A DNA stretch of 64,000 bases, from the NCBI RefSeq assembly GCF_000397205.1, contig NC_021237.1:2233001-2297000 (forward strand), written 5' to 3'. Below, piece after piece: positions 1-9,406 of this stretch. Origin of the DNA: Pseudomonas protegens CHA0. GTDB taxonomy: Bacteria; Pseudomonadota; Gammaproteobacteria; Pseudomonadales; Pseudomonadaceae. Both the position numbers and the translations under genes were made by a program. Under the pieces are notes generated by a model. The model ran no database searches. It saw only the letters and a program-made list of their open reading frames with translations, and had not been told where the DNA came from. How positions within the stretch are numbered: position 1 is the first letter of the stretch; each line of letters starts with the position of its first letter.

Positions 1-67
1 CTGGTCTCCAGCACAGTGGTGTTTTTTTGCAAGGGCTTTTTGTTACGTTCCGCACGACAGGCGCGCA

Positions 68-96
68 TTGCTACGACAGGAACTGGGCGGCATAAT
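68..96 (+). promoter_or_regulatory. Sigma-70-type promoter of gap
   Basis: TTGCTA (68-73) is followed after 17 bp by CATAAT (91-96), a good fit to a housekeeping promoter. Transcription would begin near 103, giving a leader of about 30 nt before the GTG start at 136. Bases 1-67 hold nothing else I can support. Confidence 0.5.
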
Positions 97-135
97 GTAG
101 CCCCTTTTTTCTGCCCCTACATGTGGAAGGTTCCC

Positions 136-1584
136 GTGACTCAGAAGCCCGACCAGTGTCTTGGTGAATGGATCGACCGTGAAGCACTCGCAGAAGCGAT
201 GATTCCGCTTATCGGTCAGCTCTACCGCAATAACAACGTGGTGAGCTCGATCTATGGCCGCAGCCTGATCAACCAGTCTGTCATCGCGATTCTCAAAGCT
301 CACCGCTTTGCTCGCCACCGTTCCTCCGACGATAGCGAACTCTCCGTCCACGAAACATTCCCTCTGCTTAAAGCCATGAGCGAGCTCAAGCTCGGCGCGG
401 CATCGGTAGACCTGGGCAAGTTGGCGTTCAAATTCCGTAACGAAGGCAATGGCCGCAGCGCCGAGCAGTTCGTTCGCGAAGAAATGGCTGATGTGGTTGG
501 CCAGCAAAATGCTTCGGCCCGCAAAGGCACTGACGTAGTCCTGTACGGCTTCGGTCGTATCGGCCGTCTGCTGGCGCGCATCCTGATCGAGAAAACCGGT
601 GGTGGCGACGGCCTGCGTCTGCGCGCCATCGTGGTGCGCAAGGGCGCCGAAAACGACCTGACCAAGCGCGCCAGCCTGCTGCGTCGCGACTCGGTGCACG
701 GTTCGTTCAACGGCACCATCACCATCGACGAAGAAAACAACACCATCACCGCCAACGGTAACCTGATCCAGGTCATCTACGCGAAGAACCCGACCGAGGT
801 GGACTACACCCAGTACGGCATCAAGGACGCTCTGCTGGTGGACAACACCGGTGTATGGCGTGACGCCGACGGTCTGGGCCAGCACCTGGCCTGCCCGGGT
901 ATCGACCGCGTTGTTCTGACCGCGCCAGGCAAAGGCAAGCTGAAGAACATCGTTCACGGTATCAACCACAACGAAATCACCGCTGACGACAAGATCGTGT
1001 CCGCCGCTTCCTGCACCACCAACGCCATCGTGCCGGTGCTGAAGGCTGTGAATGACAAGTTCGGCATCATCAACGGTCACGTCGAAACCGTTCACTCGTA
1101 CACCAACGACCAGAACCTGATCGACAACTTCCACAAGGGCGATCGCCGTGGCCGTAGCGCCGCGCTGAACATGGTGATCACCGAGACCGGTGCTGCTACT
1201 GCTGCTGCCAAGGCCCTGCCTGAGCTGGCCGGCAAGCTGACCGGTAACGCGATCCGCGTTCCGACGCCAAACGTGTCGATGGCCATTCTCAACCTGAACC
1301 TCGAGAAAGCCGCCACCCGTGAAGAGATGAACGAGTACCTGCGCTACATGGCGCTGCACTCCGACCTGCACAAGCAGATCGACTTCGTCAACTCGCAGGA
1401 AGTGGTGTCCACCGACTTCGTGGGCTCGCGTCACGCCGGTGTGGTCGACGCTGAAGCGACCATCGTTCAGGACAACCGCGTTGTTCTGTACGTCTGGTAC
1501 GACAACGAGTTCGGTTACAGCTGCCAGGTAGTGCGCGTGATGGAAGACATGGCCGGGGTCAACCCGCCAGCGTTCCCACGCTAA
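136..1584 (+). CDS. gap: Glyceraldehyde-3-phosphate dehydrogenase, long form
   Basis: Cytosolic enzyme of central carbon metabolism that oxidises glyceraldehyde-3-phosphate to 1,3-bisphosphoglycerate. The Rossmann motif GFGRIG lies near residues 138-143 and the active-site SCTTN places the catalytic Cys at about 293. At 482 aa it is much longer than classical GAPDH (about 335 aa) because of a roughly 130-residue N-terminal extension, as in the long Gap paralogue of pseudomonads. I chose GTG at 136 because GGAAGG (125-130) sits 5 nt upstream. The in-frame ATG at 121 would add five residues and has no ribosome site, but databases may use it. A strong terminator follows. Confidence 0.93.
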   Translation: MTQKPDQCLGEWIDREALAEAMIPLIGQLYRNNNVVSSIYGRSLINQSVIAILKAHRFARHRSSDDSELSVHETFPLLKAMSELKLGAASVDLGKLAFKFRNEGNGRSAEQFVREEMADVVGQQNASARKGTDVVLYGFGRIGRLLARILIEKTGGGDGLRLRAIVVRKGAENDLTKRASLLRRDSVHGSFNGTITIDEENNTITANGNLIQVIYAKNPTEVDYTQYGIKDALLVDNTGVWRDADGLGQHLACPGIDRVVLTAPGKGKLKNIVHGINHNEITADDKIVSAASCTTNAIVPVLKAVNDKFGIINGHVETVHSYTNDQNLIDNFHKGDRRGRSAALNMVITETGAATAAAKALPELAGKLTGNAIRVPTPNVSMAILNLNLEKAATREEMNEYLRYMALHSDLHKQIDFVNSQEVVSTDFVGSRHAGVVDAEATIVQDNRVVLYVWYDNEFGYSCQVVRVMEDMAGVNPPAFPR

Positions 1585-1599
1585 GCGACTGCTGAAATG

Positions 1600-1627
1600 A
1601 AAACGCCCCGACTTGTCGGGGCGTTTT
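1600..1627. terminator. Bidirectional Rho-independent terminator after gap
   Basis: Perfect stem ACGCCCCGAC/GTCGGGGCGT with a short loop, flanked by an A run and a T run. It can end gap on the plus strand and the converging MFS gene on the minus strand. Confidence 0.85.
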
Positions 1628-1640
1628 TGTTTGTGGCTTG

Positions 1641-1690
1641 CGCCGGCAAGCCAGGTCGGCGCAACCGTAGGAGCTGGCTTGCCAGCGAAG
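1641..1690. repeat. REP-like palindromic repeat
   Basis: GTAGGAGCTGGCTTGCCAGC with its hairpin GCTGGC-TT-GCCAGC (1673-1686), next to a second GC-rich inverted repeat (from 1641), matches the intergenic REP elements common in the P. fluorescens/putida group. It lies between two converging genes, the usual setting. Confidence 0.6.
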
Positions 1691-1698
1691 CGTTTGTC

Positions 1699-3006
1699 TC
1701 AGGCGCCGCGCGCTGTTGCCGCTTGCGCGGTACGCAGTTCGTGGCGATTGCCGCGGAACAGCACCAGGGTGGCGATCAGCCCCAGCACCGCCGCGCCACT
1801 GAGCCAGATGCCCGGAGCCGCCTGATTGCCCAGGACGTGGATCAGGTAGGTGCAGGCTGCCGGGGTAAAGCCGCCGAAGGTCGCGGTGGCCAGGCTGTAG
1901 GCCAGGGAAAAACCCGTGGTGCGCACTTCCACCGGCATGATTTCAGTCAGGGCCACCACCATCGCGCCGTTATACGAGCCATAGAGGAAAGACAGCCACA
2001 GCTCGACGATCAGCAGGTGGCTGAAGCTGGGGTTGGCCACCAGCCAGGACAGTGCCGGATAAGCCGTGAAGATGGCCAGGATGGTCGCCCCCAGCAGCAG
2101 CGGCTTGCGGCCGATCTTGTCCGACAGTGACCCCATGACCGGCAGCCAGAAGAAGTTCGACAGACCGATGCACACGGTTACCAGCAGGGCGTCGAAGTCC
2201 GACAGGTGCAGTTCGGCCTTGCCGAAGGTCGGGGTGTAGGCGGTGATCAGGTAGAAGGACACGGTGGTCATCACCACCAGAGCCATGCCGGCGATGACGA
2301 TGCCGAAGTTCTGGCCGATGGAACGGACGATTTCCTGCAGCGAAGGGCGATGCTTGCGGGCCTGGAACTCCGGGGTCTCTTCCAGGGAGCGACGGATCAT
2401 GAAGATCGCCGGAACAATCATGCAGCCCACCAGGAACGGCACGCGCCAGCCCCAGTCACCCATTTGCTCGGGGCTCAGCCAGTGGTTCAGGCCTACGCCC
2501 AGCAGGCCGGCGAAGACCACTGCGGCCTGTTGGCTGGCCGACTGCCAACTGACGAAGAAGCCCTTGCGGCCCGGCGTGGAGATTTCGGCCAGGTACACCG
2601 ACACCCCGCCCAGCTCGACGCCGGCGGAAAAGCCCTGCAGCAGGCGACCCAGCAGCACCAGCAAGGGCGCGGCGACGCCAAGGGTGGCGTAGCCCGGCAC
2701 GCAGGCAATCAGCACGGTGCCCGCGGCCATCAGTGCCAGGGTAATGATCAGGCCTTGGCGACGGCCGTGACGGTCAATGTAGGCACCGAGGAAAATCGCT
2801 CCCAGGGGGCGCATCAGGAAGCCCGCGCCAAAGGTCGCCAGGGACAGCATCAACGAGGCGAAGGCGCTGTCCGCAGGAAAGAAGGTCTTGGCAATCGCCG
2901 TGGCGTAGAAGCCGTAGACCATGAAGTCGAACATCTCGAGAAAGTTGCCGCTGACAACGCGAAAGATCGCCTTGCCTTTGCCCGTGGTCGTGGACATTTT
3001 TTTCAC
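1699..3006 (-). CDS. MFS (MHS family) citrate/tricarballylate-type proton symporter
   Basis: Inner-membrane secondary transporter of the metabolite:H+ symporter family. The 435-aa product has about 12 hydrophobic segments. It has MHS landmarks: the N-terminal [14 protein letters not shown] region, RPLGAIFLG with DRHGRR in the loop between helices 2 and 3, and SDKIGRKP in the second half. Overall it resembles CitA/TcuC, so a tricarboxylate substrate is likely but not proven. GTG at 3006 opens the frame; ATG at 2997 (MSTTTG) is an equally possible start, and neither has a strong ribosome site. It converges with gap. Confidence 0.8.
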   Translation of the reverse strand: MKKMSTTTGKGKAIFRVVSGNFLEMFDFMVYGFYATAIAKTFFPADSAFASLMLSLATFGAGFLMRPLGAIFLGAYIDRHGRRQGLIITLALMAAGTVLIACVPGYATLGVAAPLLVLLGRLLQGFSAGVELGGVSVYLAEISTPGRKGFFVSWQSASQQAAVVFAGLLGVGLNHWLSPEQMGDWGWRVPFLVGCMIVPAIFMIRRSLEETPEFQARKHRPSLQEIVRSIGQNFGIVIAGMALVVMTTVSFYLITAYTPTFGKAELHLSDFDALLVTVCIGLSNFFWLPVMGSLSDKIGRKPLLLGATILAIFTAYPALSWLVANPSFSHLLIVELWLSFLYGSYNGAMVVALTEIMPVEVRTTGFSLAYSLATATFGGFTPAACTYLIHVLGNQAAPGIWLSGAAVLGLIATLVLFRGNRHELRTAQAATARGA

Positions 3007-3277
3007 TCACTTTGGCTGTCTTGTTAGCAATCCCTGGTCGTTATGCGTCCCTTACTGCAAAGTCGGGGCTCGAGGCTGCACGCTGAACAGTTTTGTAACG
3101 ATATGTGTATGAAAGCCATCCGGCAACAAAAACTCTTGGGGTGGCAGGGCGGCTCTAGATCAAGGTTCTGCCCGTAGCCAAGGCGGTGGGACGCCGGGCA
3201 GGCGGCCTCCGTCTGTCGCATAATGGCCATTTGTACTGCCAGCTGGCCCAGCAGGGCGGTTGATCGGGAGGAACACC

Positions 3278-4300
3278 TTGTCGGGTAAGCAACGATCGCG
3301 ATGGAGCGCTTTGTACACCGCGCTGGTGCTGTTGGCCGGTTGTGGCGGCGAGCGCCTGGAAAGCCTCTCCGGGCCGACCATGGGCAGCACCTGGTCGGTG
3401 CAGTATGTGCGTCACGCCCAGGGGCCGGCGCCGTCCCTGATACAGGCTGAGGTCGAGGGGATTCTGGCCGAGGTCGACGGGCAGATGTCCACCTATCGCA
3501 GCGATTCGGACATCGAGCGTTTCAACGCCTTGCCCGCCGATAGCTGCCAGCCGATGCCGGAGCCGGTGTTGCAGTTGGTGCGAGTGGGTGAGCAGTTGTC
3601 CCGGGGCAGCGATGGCGCCTTCGACCTGACGGTGGAACCGCTGCTGGATCTCTGGGGTTTTGGCCCTCAGGGGCGAGAGGAAAAGGTTCCCGGCGCGTCA
3701 GCCCTGGCTGAGGTGCGGCAGCGGGTAGGGCACGCTCACCTGCGTATCGAAGGGCAGGAGCTGTGCAAGGATGCGCCGGTGGAGGTGGATTTCAACAGCA
3801 TCGCCGCCGGCTATGCGGTGGACCGCATCGCTGCCCGGCTCACGCAACTGGGGATCGACAGCTTCCTTGCCGAAGCCACCGGCGAGCTCAAGGCCGTGGG
3901 TCGCAAGCCCGACGGCTCACCATGGCGGATAGCCCTGGAGGAGCCGCGTGATGACCAGCAGGTAGCCCAGCGGGTGATCGCCCTGGATGGTTTTGGCGTT
4001 TCCACTTCCGGCGACTACCGTAATTACTTCGAGCAGGACGGCCAGCGTTACTCCCATACCTTCGATGCCCGGCTCGGCCAACCCATCGCCCACCCGTTGG
4101 CCTCGGTAACGGTGATTCATCCTTCGGCGTTGATGGCCGATGGCCTGTCGACGCTGTTGCTGATACTCGGCCCGGAGGCGGGCTGGGACTACGCGGAAAA
4201 ACACGGCATCGCCGGATTTTTTGTGATGCGCAGCGCTACAGGTTTCGTCACACGCAGCAACCCGGCTTTCGATGCGCTGCTGGCCGGGCAAAAACAATAA
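3278..4300 (+). CDS. apbE: FAD:protein FMN transferase, lipoprotein
   Basis: ApbE-family flavinyltransferase that attaches FMN to Thr/Ser of partner proteins on the periplasmic side. A TTG start at 3278 is set by GGGAGG at 3266-3271, 6 nt upstream. The short signal ends in the lipobox LLAGC near residue 22, so the protein should be membrane-anchored. Family motifs include GPTMGSTW after the lipobox, DFNSIAAGYAVDR, GEL(K)AVG, and the C-terminal Mg/FAD site around FDARLG and MADGLSTLL. As I recall, P. aeruginosa has the Na+-NQR operon, whose subunits ApbE modifies, between gap and this gene; here an MFS gene occupies that place. Confidence 0.9.
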   Translation: MSGKQRSRWSALYTALVLLAGCGGERLESLSGPTMGSTWSVQYVRHAQGPAPSLIQAEVEGILAEVDGQMSTYRSDSDIERFNALPADSCQPMPEPVLQLVRVGEQLSRGSDGAFDLTVEPLLDLWGFGPQGREEKVPGASALAEVRQRVGHAHLRIEGQELCKDAPVEVDFNSIAAGYAVDRIAARLTQLGIDSFLAEATGELKAVGRKPDGSPWRIALEEPRDDQQVAQRVIALDGFGVSTSGDYRNYFEQDGQRYSHTFDARLGQPIAHPLASVTVIHPSALMADGLSTLLLILGPEAGWDYAEKHGIAGFFVMRSATGFVTRSNPAFDALLAGQKQ

Positions 4301-4501
4301 CCTGGTGCGCTGTTGCGCAGCCTGTAGTGCAGGCAAAAGTAGCCTACGACGCGACCAAGGGTTAATGTGCGCGGCGTTGACGCTTCTATAGACTGTGCCC
4401 GGGTTCGTAACCGAGCCAAATTGATCCTTCATGCCGCTGGCCGCGGCATGATTTAGCCGGAGACGCCAGAAGGGTGTCTCGGCCTGTTCTGAGGAGTACG
4501 C

Positions 4502-5896
4502 ATGGCTGTCTACAACTACGACGTAGTGGTGCTGGGCTCAGGCCCCGCTGGAGAAGGTGCGGCGATGAACGCCGCGAAAGCAGGACGCAAAGTGGCGATG
4601 GTCGATAGCCGTCGCCAGGTCGGCGGCAACTGCACCCACCTGGGTACCATCCCGTCCAAGGCCCTGCGTCACTCGGTCCGGCAGATCATGCAGTTCAACA
4701 CCAACCCGATGTTCCGGGCCATTGGCGAGCCGCGCTGGTTCTCCTTCCCGGACGTGCTCAAGAGCGCCGAGAAGGTCATCTCCAAGCAAGTGGCCTCGCG
4801 TACTGGCTACTACGCCCGCAACCGGGTCGATGTGTTCTTCGGCACTGGCAGCTTCGCCGACGAGCAGACCGTGGAAGTGGTCTGCGCCAACGGCGTGGTG
4901 GAAAAGCTGGTAGCCAAGCACATCATCATTGCCACCGGCTCGCGCCCCTATCGCCCCGCGGATATCGATTTCAGCCACCCGCGTATCTACGATAGCGACA
5001 CCATCCTCAGCCTCGGCCATACCCCGCGCAAACTCATCGTCTACGGCGCCGGGGTCATCGGTTGCGAATACGCCTCGATCTTCAGTGGCCTGGGGGTTCT
5101 GGTGGAGCTGGTGGACAACCGCGGCCAGTTGCTGAGCTTCCTGGATTCGGAAATCTCCCAGGCCCTGAGCTACCACTTCAGCAACAACAACATCACCGTG
5201 CGCCACAACGAGGAATACGACCGCGTTGAAGGTGTGGACAACGGCGTGATCCTGCACCTCAAGTCTGGCAAGAAGATCAAGGCCGACGCCTTGCTCTGGT
5301 GCAACGGCCGTACCGGCAACACCGACAAGCTGGGCATGGAGAACATCGGGGTCAAGGTCAACAGCCGCGGCCAGATCGAAGTCGACGAGAACTACCGCAC
5401 CTGCGTGCCGAACATCTACGGGGCCGGTGACGTGATCGGCTGGCCGAGCCTGGCCAGTGCCGCCCACGACCAGGGTCGTTCCGCGGCCGGCAGTATTGTC
5501 GACAACGGCAGTTGGCGCTTCGTCAACGACGTGCCGACCGGGATCTACACCATTCCCGAGATCAGCTCCATCGGCAAGAACGAGCAGGAACTGACCCAGG
5601 CCAAGGTGCCTTACGAGGTGGGCAAGGCGTTCTTCAAGGGCATGGCCCGTGCGCAGATCGCCGGCGAGCCTCAAGGCATGCTGAAGATCCTGTTCCACCG
5701 GGAAACCCTGGAAGTCCTCGGCGTCCATTGCTTCGGCTACCAGGCTTCGGAGATCGTGCACATCGGCCAGGCGATCATGAGCCAGCCGGGCGAGCTCAAC
5801 ACCCTGAAGTACTTCGTCAACACCACCTTCAACTACCCGACCATGGCCGAAGCCTATCGGGTAGCGGCATACGATGGCCTCAACCGGCTTTTTTGA
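4502..5896 (+). CDS. sthA: Soluble pyridine nucleotide transhydrogenase
   Basis: FAD-dependent cytosolic enzyme that moves reducing equivalents between NADPH and NAD. The 464-aa product has the N-terminal FAD motif [10 protein letters not shown], a central NAD(P) motif [11 protein letters not shown] and the C-terminal dimerisation domain of the disulfide reductase fold. The redox Cys pair of that fold is incomplete: [11 protein letters not shown] keeps the first Cys and has Thr where the second would be, as is usual for STH. ATG is preceded by GAGGAG. A small hairpin (CATGCCG/CGGCATG) lies in the leader near 4430-4450. Confidence 0.95.
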   Translation: MAVYNYDVVVLGSGPAGEGAAMNAAKAGRKVAMVDSRRQVGGNCTHLGTIPSKALRHSVRQIMQFNTNPMFRAIGEPRWFSFPDVLKSAEKVISKQVASRTGYYARNRVDVFFGTGSFADEQTVEVVCANGVVEKLVAKHIIIATGSRPYRPADIDFSHPRIYDSDTILSLGHTPRKLIVYGAGVIGCEYASIFSGLGVLVELVDNRGQLLSFLDSEISQALSYHFSNNNITVRHNEEYDRVEGVDNGVILHLKSGKKIKADALLWCNGRTGNTDKLGMENIGVKVNSRGQIEVDENYRTCVPNIYGAGDVIGWPSLASAAHDQGRSAAGSIVDNGSWRFVNDVPTGIYTIPEISSIGKNEQELTQAKVPYEVGKAFFKGMARAQIAGEPQGMLKILFHRETLEVLGVHCFGYQASEIVHIGQAIMSQPGELNTLKYFVNTTFNYPTMAEAYRVAAYDGLNRLF

Positions 5897-5938
5897 GCGG
5901 CTCCGGCCGGTGGCCTGAGCCGGCCGGGGAGACCGATT

Positions 5939-6661
5939 TCAGCGATTCTCGAGGGTGGCGCTGGCCAAACCGGGAAAGTCTGTAATCAGGCTATCTACGC
6001 CGAAGTCGGCGAGCCTGCGCATCAGCGCAGGCTCGTTGACCGTCCATACCGACACATGCAAGCCCTGGCGCTGCGCCCGTTGCAGACGCTCTGGGGTGCA
6101 CAGCGTCCAGTTCAACGCCAGAATCTCGCAGCCATAGCTCTGGGCGACCTTCAATGGGTCGAGCCAGGCGTATTCGGCTACCAGTCCGCGGGACAGGTCC
6201 GGGGTCAGCTCCACGGCGGCCTTCAATACTTCCCGAGAACTTGAGGTCACGGTGACCTTGTCCAGCAGGCCGAAACGCTGGGCCATTTCGCGAATCGCCA
6301 GCACTGTGGTGGCGGCGCGAGTGCGCGAGGCGCTCTTGACCTCCAGCTGCCAGTGCTCGAAGTCGCATTTCTCGAACAGCTCTTCCAGGCGCGGAATGGG
6401 GCAGGGGTTGACCCAGCCCGGGCCGCCCTTGCGCGCGTCGTAGGTCACCAGCTCGGCGGCGGAATGCTCCACCACTTTGCCGCGCCGGTCTGTGGTGCGC
6501 TTGAGGGTCGGGTCGTGGATCACCATCAACTCGCCGTCCATGGACAGGTGCAAGTCGAGCTCGCAACGGCGCACGCCGTGCTTGAGGCACTCCTGAAAGC
6601 TGGTCAGGGTATTTTCGGGTGCTTCGCCTTTAGCGCCGCGATGGCCATAGATCAGGGTCAC
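5939..6661 (-). CDS. Glycerophosphodiester phosphodiesterase
   Basis: Hydrolyses glycerophosphodiesters to sn-glycerol-3-phosphate and an alcohol. The 240-aa protein is a single GDPD TIM barrel with no signal peptide, so it is probably cytoplasmic like UgpQ. Visible motifs are the N-terminal HRGA..EAPENT, ELDLHLSMDGELMVIHD (metal-binding and catalytic residues), QLEVKS, and the C-terminal SVWTVNE and DSLITDFP. The GTG start at 6661 follows GGAG at a 5-nt spacing. It converges on sthA. Confidence 0.9.
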   Translation of the reverse strand: MTLIYGHRGAKGEAPENTLTSFQECLKHGVRRCELDLHLSMDGELMVIHDPTLKRTTDRRGKVVEHSAAELVTYDARKGGPGWVNPCPIPRLEELFEKCDFEHWQLEVKSASRTRAATTVLAIREMAQRFGLLDKVTVTSSSREVLKAAVELTPDLSRGLVAEYAWLDPLKVAQSYGCEILALNWTLCTPERLQRAQRQGLHVSVWTVNEPALMRRLADFGVDSLITDFPGLASATLENR

Positions 6662-6711
6662 AATTGCTCCTTCACGGATGTTGTTCCTTAAGAGAGGGTC
6701 GGGCGTACTGC

Positions 6712-7299
6712 TCAGCCGGCGGCGGGGTCGCTCTGCTCCCGGGCCTGGCGGCGTTGCTGGGCCTGTTTCTGCAGGATATAGCGCGCCAGCAGCTGGCGTT
6801 GGGCATCGGTCAATGCTTCGAACTCGGTGCCGATCTCGAAGGTGCCAAAGCTCTGGGGCTCGCAGTGGGTGACCTTGGCCCGCAGCAGCAGGCCCAGGGC
6901 CTGCGGCATCAGCAACAGCTTCACCGCAAGATGGCTGCCGCTTGGGTAGCTCTGGTGATGGCTGAATTCGATGCCGCCCTCGGACAGAATGACCCGCTGC
7001 GGCTCGCCGAACTTGCCGAACACCGTTTGCGCCACCACCTGGCTGAGCAGGTCGATGCGTTTGTTCATAGCCTTGAGGTAGCTGGCCAGGGTGCGATCGC
7101 GCTCGCTGACCTGGCGCAGCAGATGCTGGGATTCGAATTCGCTCAGGTGCAGTTCACTGAGCAGATTGAACAGTGGGGACTCATCCTGCAACACTTCCTT
7201 GCTCGCCGCGTCGAGGGCGGACAAGGGGCTAATTTCCAGTGCGATCGTGTCCTCGATACGGTAGTATTCGCGGCGATCTTCTTCATCTAATGTCGACAT
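6712..7299 (-). CDS. PilZ-like domain protein, probable c-di-GMP responder
   Basis: The 195-aa protein begins with an RREYYRIED segment that resembles the RxxxR arm of PilZ proteins. Near residues 105-112 it has LSEGGIEF, a form of the (D/N)xSxxG strand. Between them is a helical, Leu/Glu-rich stretch that may be a coiled coil. The C-terminus is Gln/Arg-rich. It sits between the phosphodiesterase and lolC, as in other pseudomonads. Binding of c-di-GMP is likely but the aspartate of the second motif is not evident. Confidence 0.65.
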   Translation of the reverse strand: MSTLDEEDRREYYRIEDTIALEISPLSALDAASKEVLQDESPLFNLLSELHLSEFESQHLLRQVSERDRTLASYLKAMNKRIDLLSQVVAQTVFGKFGEPQRVILSEGGIEFSHHQSYPSGSHLAVKLLLMPQALGLLLRAKVTHCEPQSFGTFEIGTEFEALTDAQRQLLARYILQKQAQQRRQAREQSDPAAG

Positions 7300-7393
7300 G
7301 GCGAACCCATGGTAGAGGCAGTGGTCTGAGTGTAAAGCTGCTTACCAGGCCCCGCCACAAGGACGTCTTCTTTTCCTCTGCACAAGCCCCGAC

Positions 7394-8644
7394 ATGTTCA
7401 GACCTCTGTTTGCTTTTATCGGCACGCGTTACACCCGTGCAAAGCGTCGCAATCATTTTGTGTCATTCATTTCCCTGACTTCGATGATCGGACTCGCCCT
7501 TGGCGTGATCGTGATGATCGTGGTGCTGTCGGTGATGAACGGCTTCGATCATGAGATGCGCACCCGCGTGCTGGGCATGGTGCCCCACGCCACCATCGAA
7601 TCCGGCGAACCCATCAGCGACTGGCAAAGCCTGGCCGACAAGGTCAAGCAGAACCCCAAAGTGCTGGCGGTGGCGCCGTTCACCCAGATGCAGGGCCTGT
7701 TGACCAACAATGGCCAGGTGCAGAAGGTGCTGCTCAATGCCATCGACCCTGAGCAGGAGCGGCAGGTGTCGATCATCGACCACTTCATGCAGCAGGGGCA
7801 GTTGGACGCGCTGGCGCCCGGTAGTTTCGGCATTGTCATTGGTGACAAGGCGGCAACCAAGCTGGGTGTCGGCCTGGGAGACAAGCTGACCTTCGTCGCC
7901 CCGGAAGTCACGGTGACCCCGGCCGGGATGTTCCCACGGATGAAGCGTTTTACCGTGGTGGGCATCTTCCATGTCGGCGCCGGCGAGATCGACGGCTACC
8001 TGGGCCTGACCAACCTCCAGGACCTGGGTCGCCTGCACCGCTGGAAGGCGGATCAGGTACAAGGCCTGCGGCTGAAGTTCGACGACCTGTTCCAGGCCCC
8101 GCGCACCGCCTGGGAAATCGCCCAGCAGCTGGGTGAGAACCACTATTACGCCCGCGACTGGACCCGTACCCACGGCAACCTGTACCAGGCCATCCGCATG
8201 GAAAAAGCCATGATCGGCCTGTTGCTGCTGCTGATCGTCGCGGTGGCCGCGTTCAACATCATCTCGACCCTGGTGATGGTGGTGAACGACAAGAAGGGCG
8301 ATATCGCCATTCTCCGCACCCTGGGGGCGACGCCGGGAACCATCATGGCGATCTTCATGGTCCAGGGCACGGTGATCGGCGTGGTCGGCACCTTGATCGG
8401 TGCTGTGCTGGGGATGCTGGCGGCGCTGAACGTGAGTGCCGCGATTTCCGCCCTTGAAGGCCTGATCGGCCACAAATTCCTGAATGCCGACGTGTATTTC
8501 ATCGACTACCTGCCGTCGCAACTGATGGCCGAGGATGTGTTGATGGTCTGCGGCGCGGCATTGGTCCTGAGTTTCCTCGCCACCCTGTATCCAGCCTGGC
8601 GTGCGGCGCGCACCCAGCCTGCGGAGGCGCTACGTTATGAGTGA
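7394..8644 (+). CDS. lolC: Lipoprotein-releasing ABC transporter permease LolC
   Basis: Inner-membrane subunit of LolCDE, which extracts outer-membrane lipoproteins and hands them to LolA. The 416-aa product has the LolC/LolE layout: one N-terminal membrane helix (near [19 protein letters not shown]), a large periplasmic domain, then three C-terminal helices of the FtsX fold. The stop overlaps the start of lolD (ATGAGTGA), so the pair is translationally coupled. It is a paralogue of the lolE gene two genes downstream, with nearly identical N-terminal regions. Confidence 0.93.
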   Translation: MFRPLFAFIGTRYTRAKRRNHFVSFISLTSMIGLALGVIVMIVVLSVMNGFDHEMRTRVLGMVPHATIESGEPISDWQSLADKVKQNPKVLAVAPFTQMQGLLTNNGQVQKVLLNAIDPEQERQVSIIDHFMQQGQLDALAPGSFGIVIGDKAATKLGVGLGDKLTFVAPEVTVTPAGMFPRMKRFTVVGIFHVGAGEIDGYLGLTNLQDLGRLHRWKADQVQGLRLKFDDLFQAPRTAWEIAQQLGENHYYARDWTRTHGNLYQAIRMEKAMIGLLLLLIVAVAAFNIISTLVMVVNDKKGDIAILRTLGATPGTIMAIFMVQGTVIGVVGTLIGAVLGMLAALNVSAAISALEGLIGHKFLNADVYFIDYLPSQLMAEDVLMVCGAALVLSFLATLYPAWRAARTQPAEALRYE

Positions 8645-9335
8645 GTTGGGCATGAGTGAAAAAGCAATCCTGAGCTGCCGCGACCTGGGCAAGTCCTATG
8701 AGGAAGGCCCGGAATCGGTGGTGGTCCTGTCTGGCCTGCAACTGGAGCTGCACCCGGGTGAGCGAGTGGCCATCGTCGGCACTTCCGGCTCGGGCAAGAG
8801 TACCTTGCTCAACCTGCTGGGCGGCCTGGATACGCCATCCAAGGGCAGCGTCTGGCTGGCGGGCGAGGAGCTTTCTGCGCTGGGCGAGAAGGCCCGCGGC
8901 CAGTTGCGCAACCGCGCCCTGGGCTTCGTCTACCAGTTCCACCACCTGCTGCCGGAGTTCACCGCGCTGGAGAACGTCTGCATGCCGCTGCTGATTGGCC
9001 GCACGCCGATCCCGGAAGCCCGTCAGCGTGCCACCGCGCTGCTGGAGCGGGTCGGGCTCGGCCATCGGCTGGAGCACAAACCGGCCGAGCTGTCCGGTGG
9101 CGAGCGCCAGCGGGTGGCCATTGCCCGGGCGCTGGTGAACAAGCCGGGGCTGGTGATGCTCGATGAGCCCACCGGCAACCTCGACTCGCACACGGCCCAG
9201 GGAATTCAGGACCTGATGCTGGAGCTCAGTACCTCGATGCGCACCGCCTTCCTGGTGGTGACCCACGACATGAACCTGGCTCGACAGATGGACCGCGTAC
9301 TGCACCTGCAAGAAGGTCACCTGGTCGCTATCTGA
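8637..9335 (+). CDS. lolD: Lipoprotein-releasing ABC transporter ATPase LolD
   Basis: ATPase subunit of LolCDE. Walker A GTSGSGKS is at residues 48-55, signature LSGGERQR and Walker [10 protein letters not shown] follow, and THDMNLA holds the switch His. The product has 232 aa. I start at ATG 8637, 8 nt inside lolC, with GGAGG at 8623-8627 upstream; a second ATG at 8652 is possible. It is expressed with lolC and lolE. Confidence 0.95.
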   Translation: MSELGMSEKAILSCRDLGKSYEEGPESVVVLSGLQLELHPGERVAIVGTSGSGKSTLLNLLGGLDTPSKGSVWLAGEELSALGEKARGQLRNRALGFVYQFHHLLPEFTALENVCMPLLIGRTPIPEARQRATALLERVGLGHRLEHKPAELSGGERQRVAIARALVNKPGLVMLDEPTGNLDSHTAQGIQDLMLELSTSMRTAFLVVTHDMNLARQMDRVLHLQEGHLVAI

Positions 9336-9406
9336 TGCGCCCGCACACGGCGTCGGCGGCTGGGCTGTCGATGCCGGGTCATTAATCTTTCCAGGGTGCC
9401 TTGCCC

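Noticed and set aside
43..1434. 463-aa open frame antisense to gap
   Set aside because: Val/Gln/His-rich shadow of a strongly coding GC-rich gene; no start signal or domain.
7463..8521. 352-aa frame antisense to lolC, and similar long frames antisense to lolE, copS, sthA and the terminase gene
   Set aside because: All mirror the high third-position GC of true genes on the other strand and have His/Gln/Arg-rich composition without domains.
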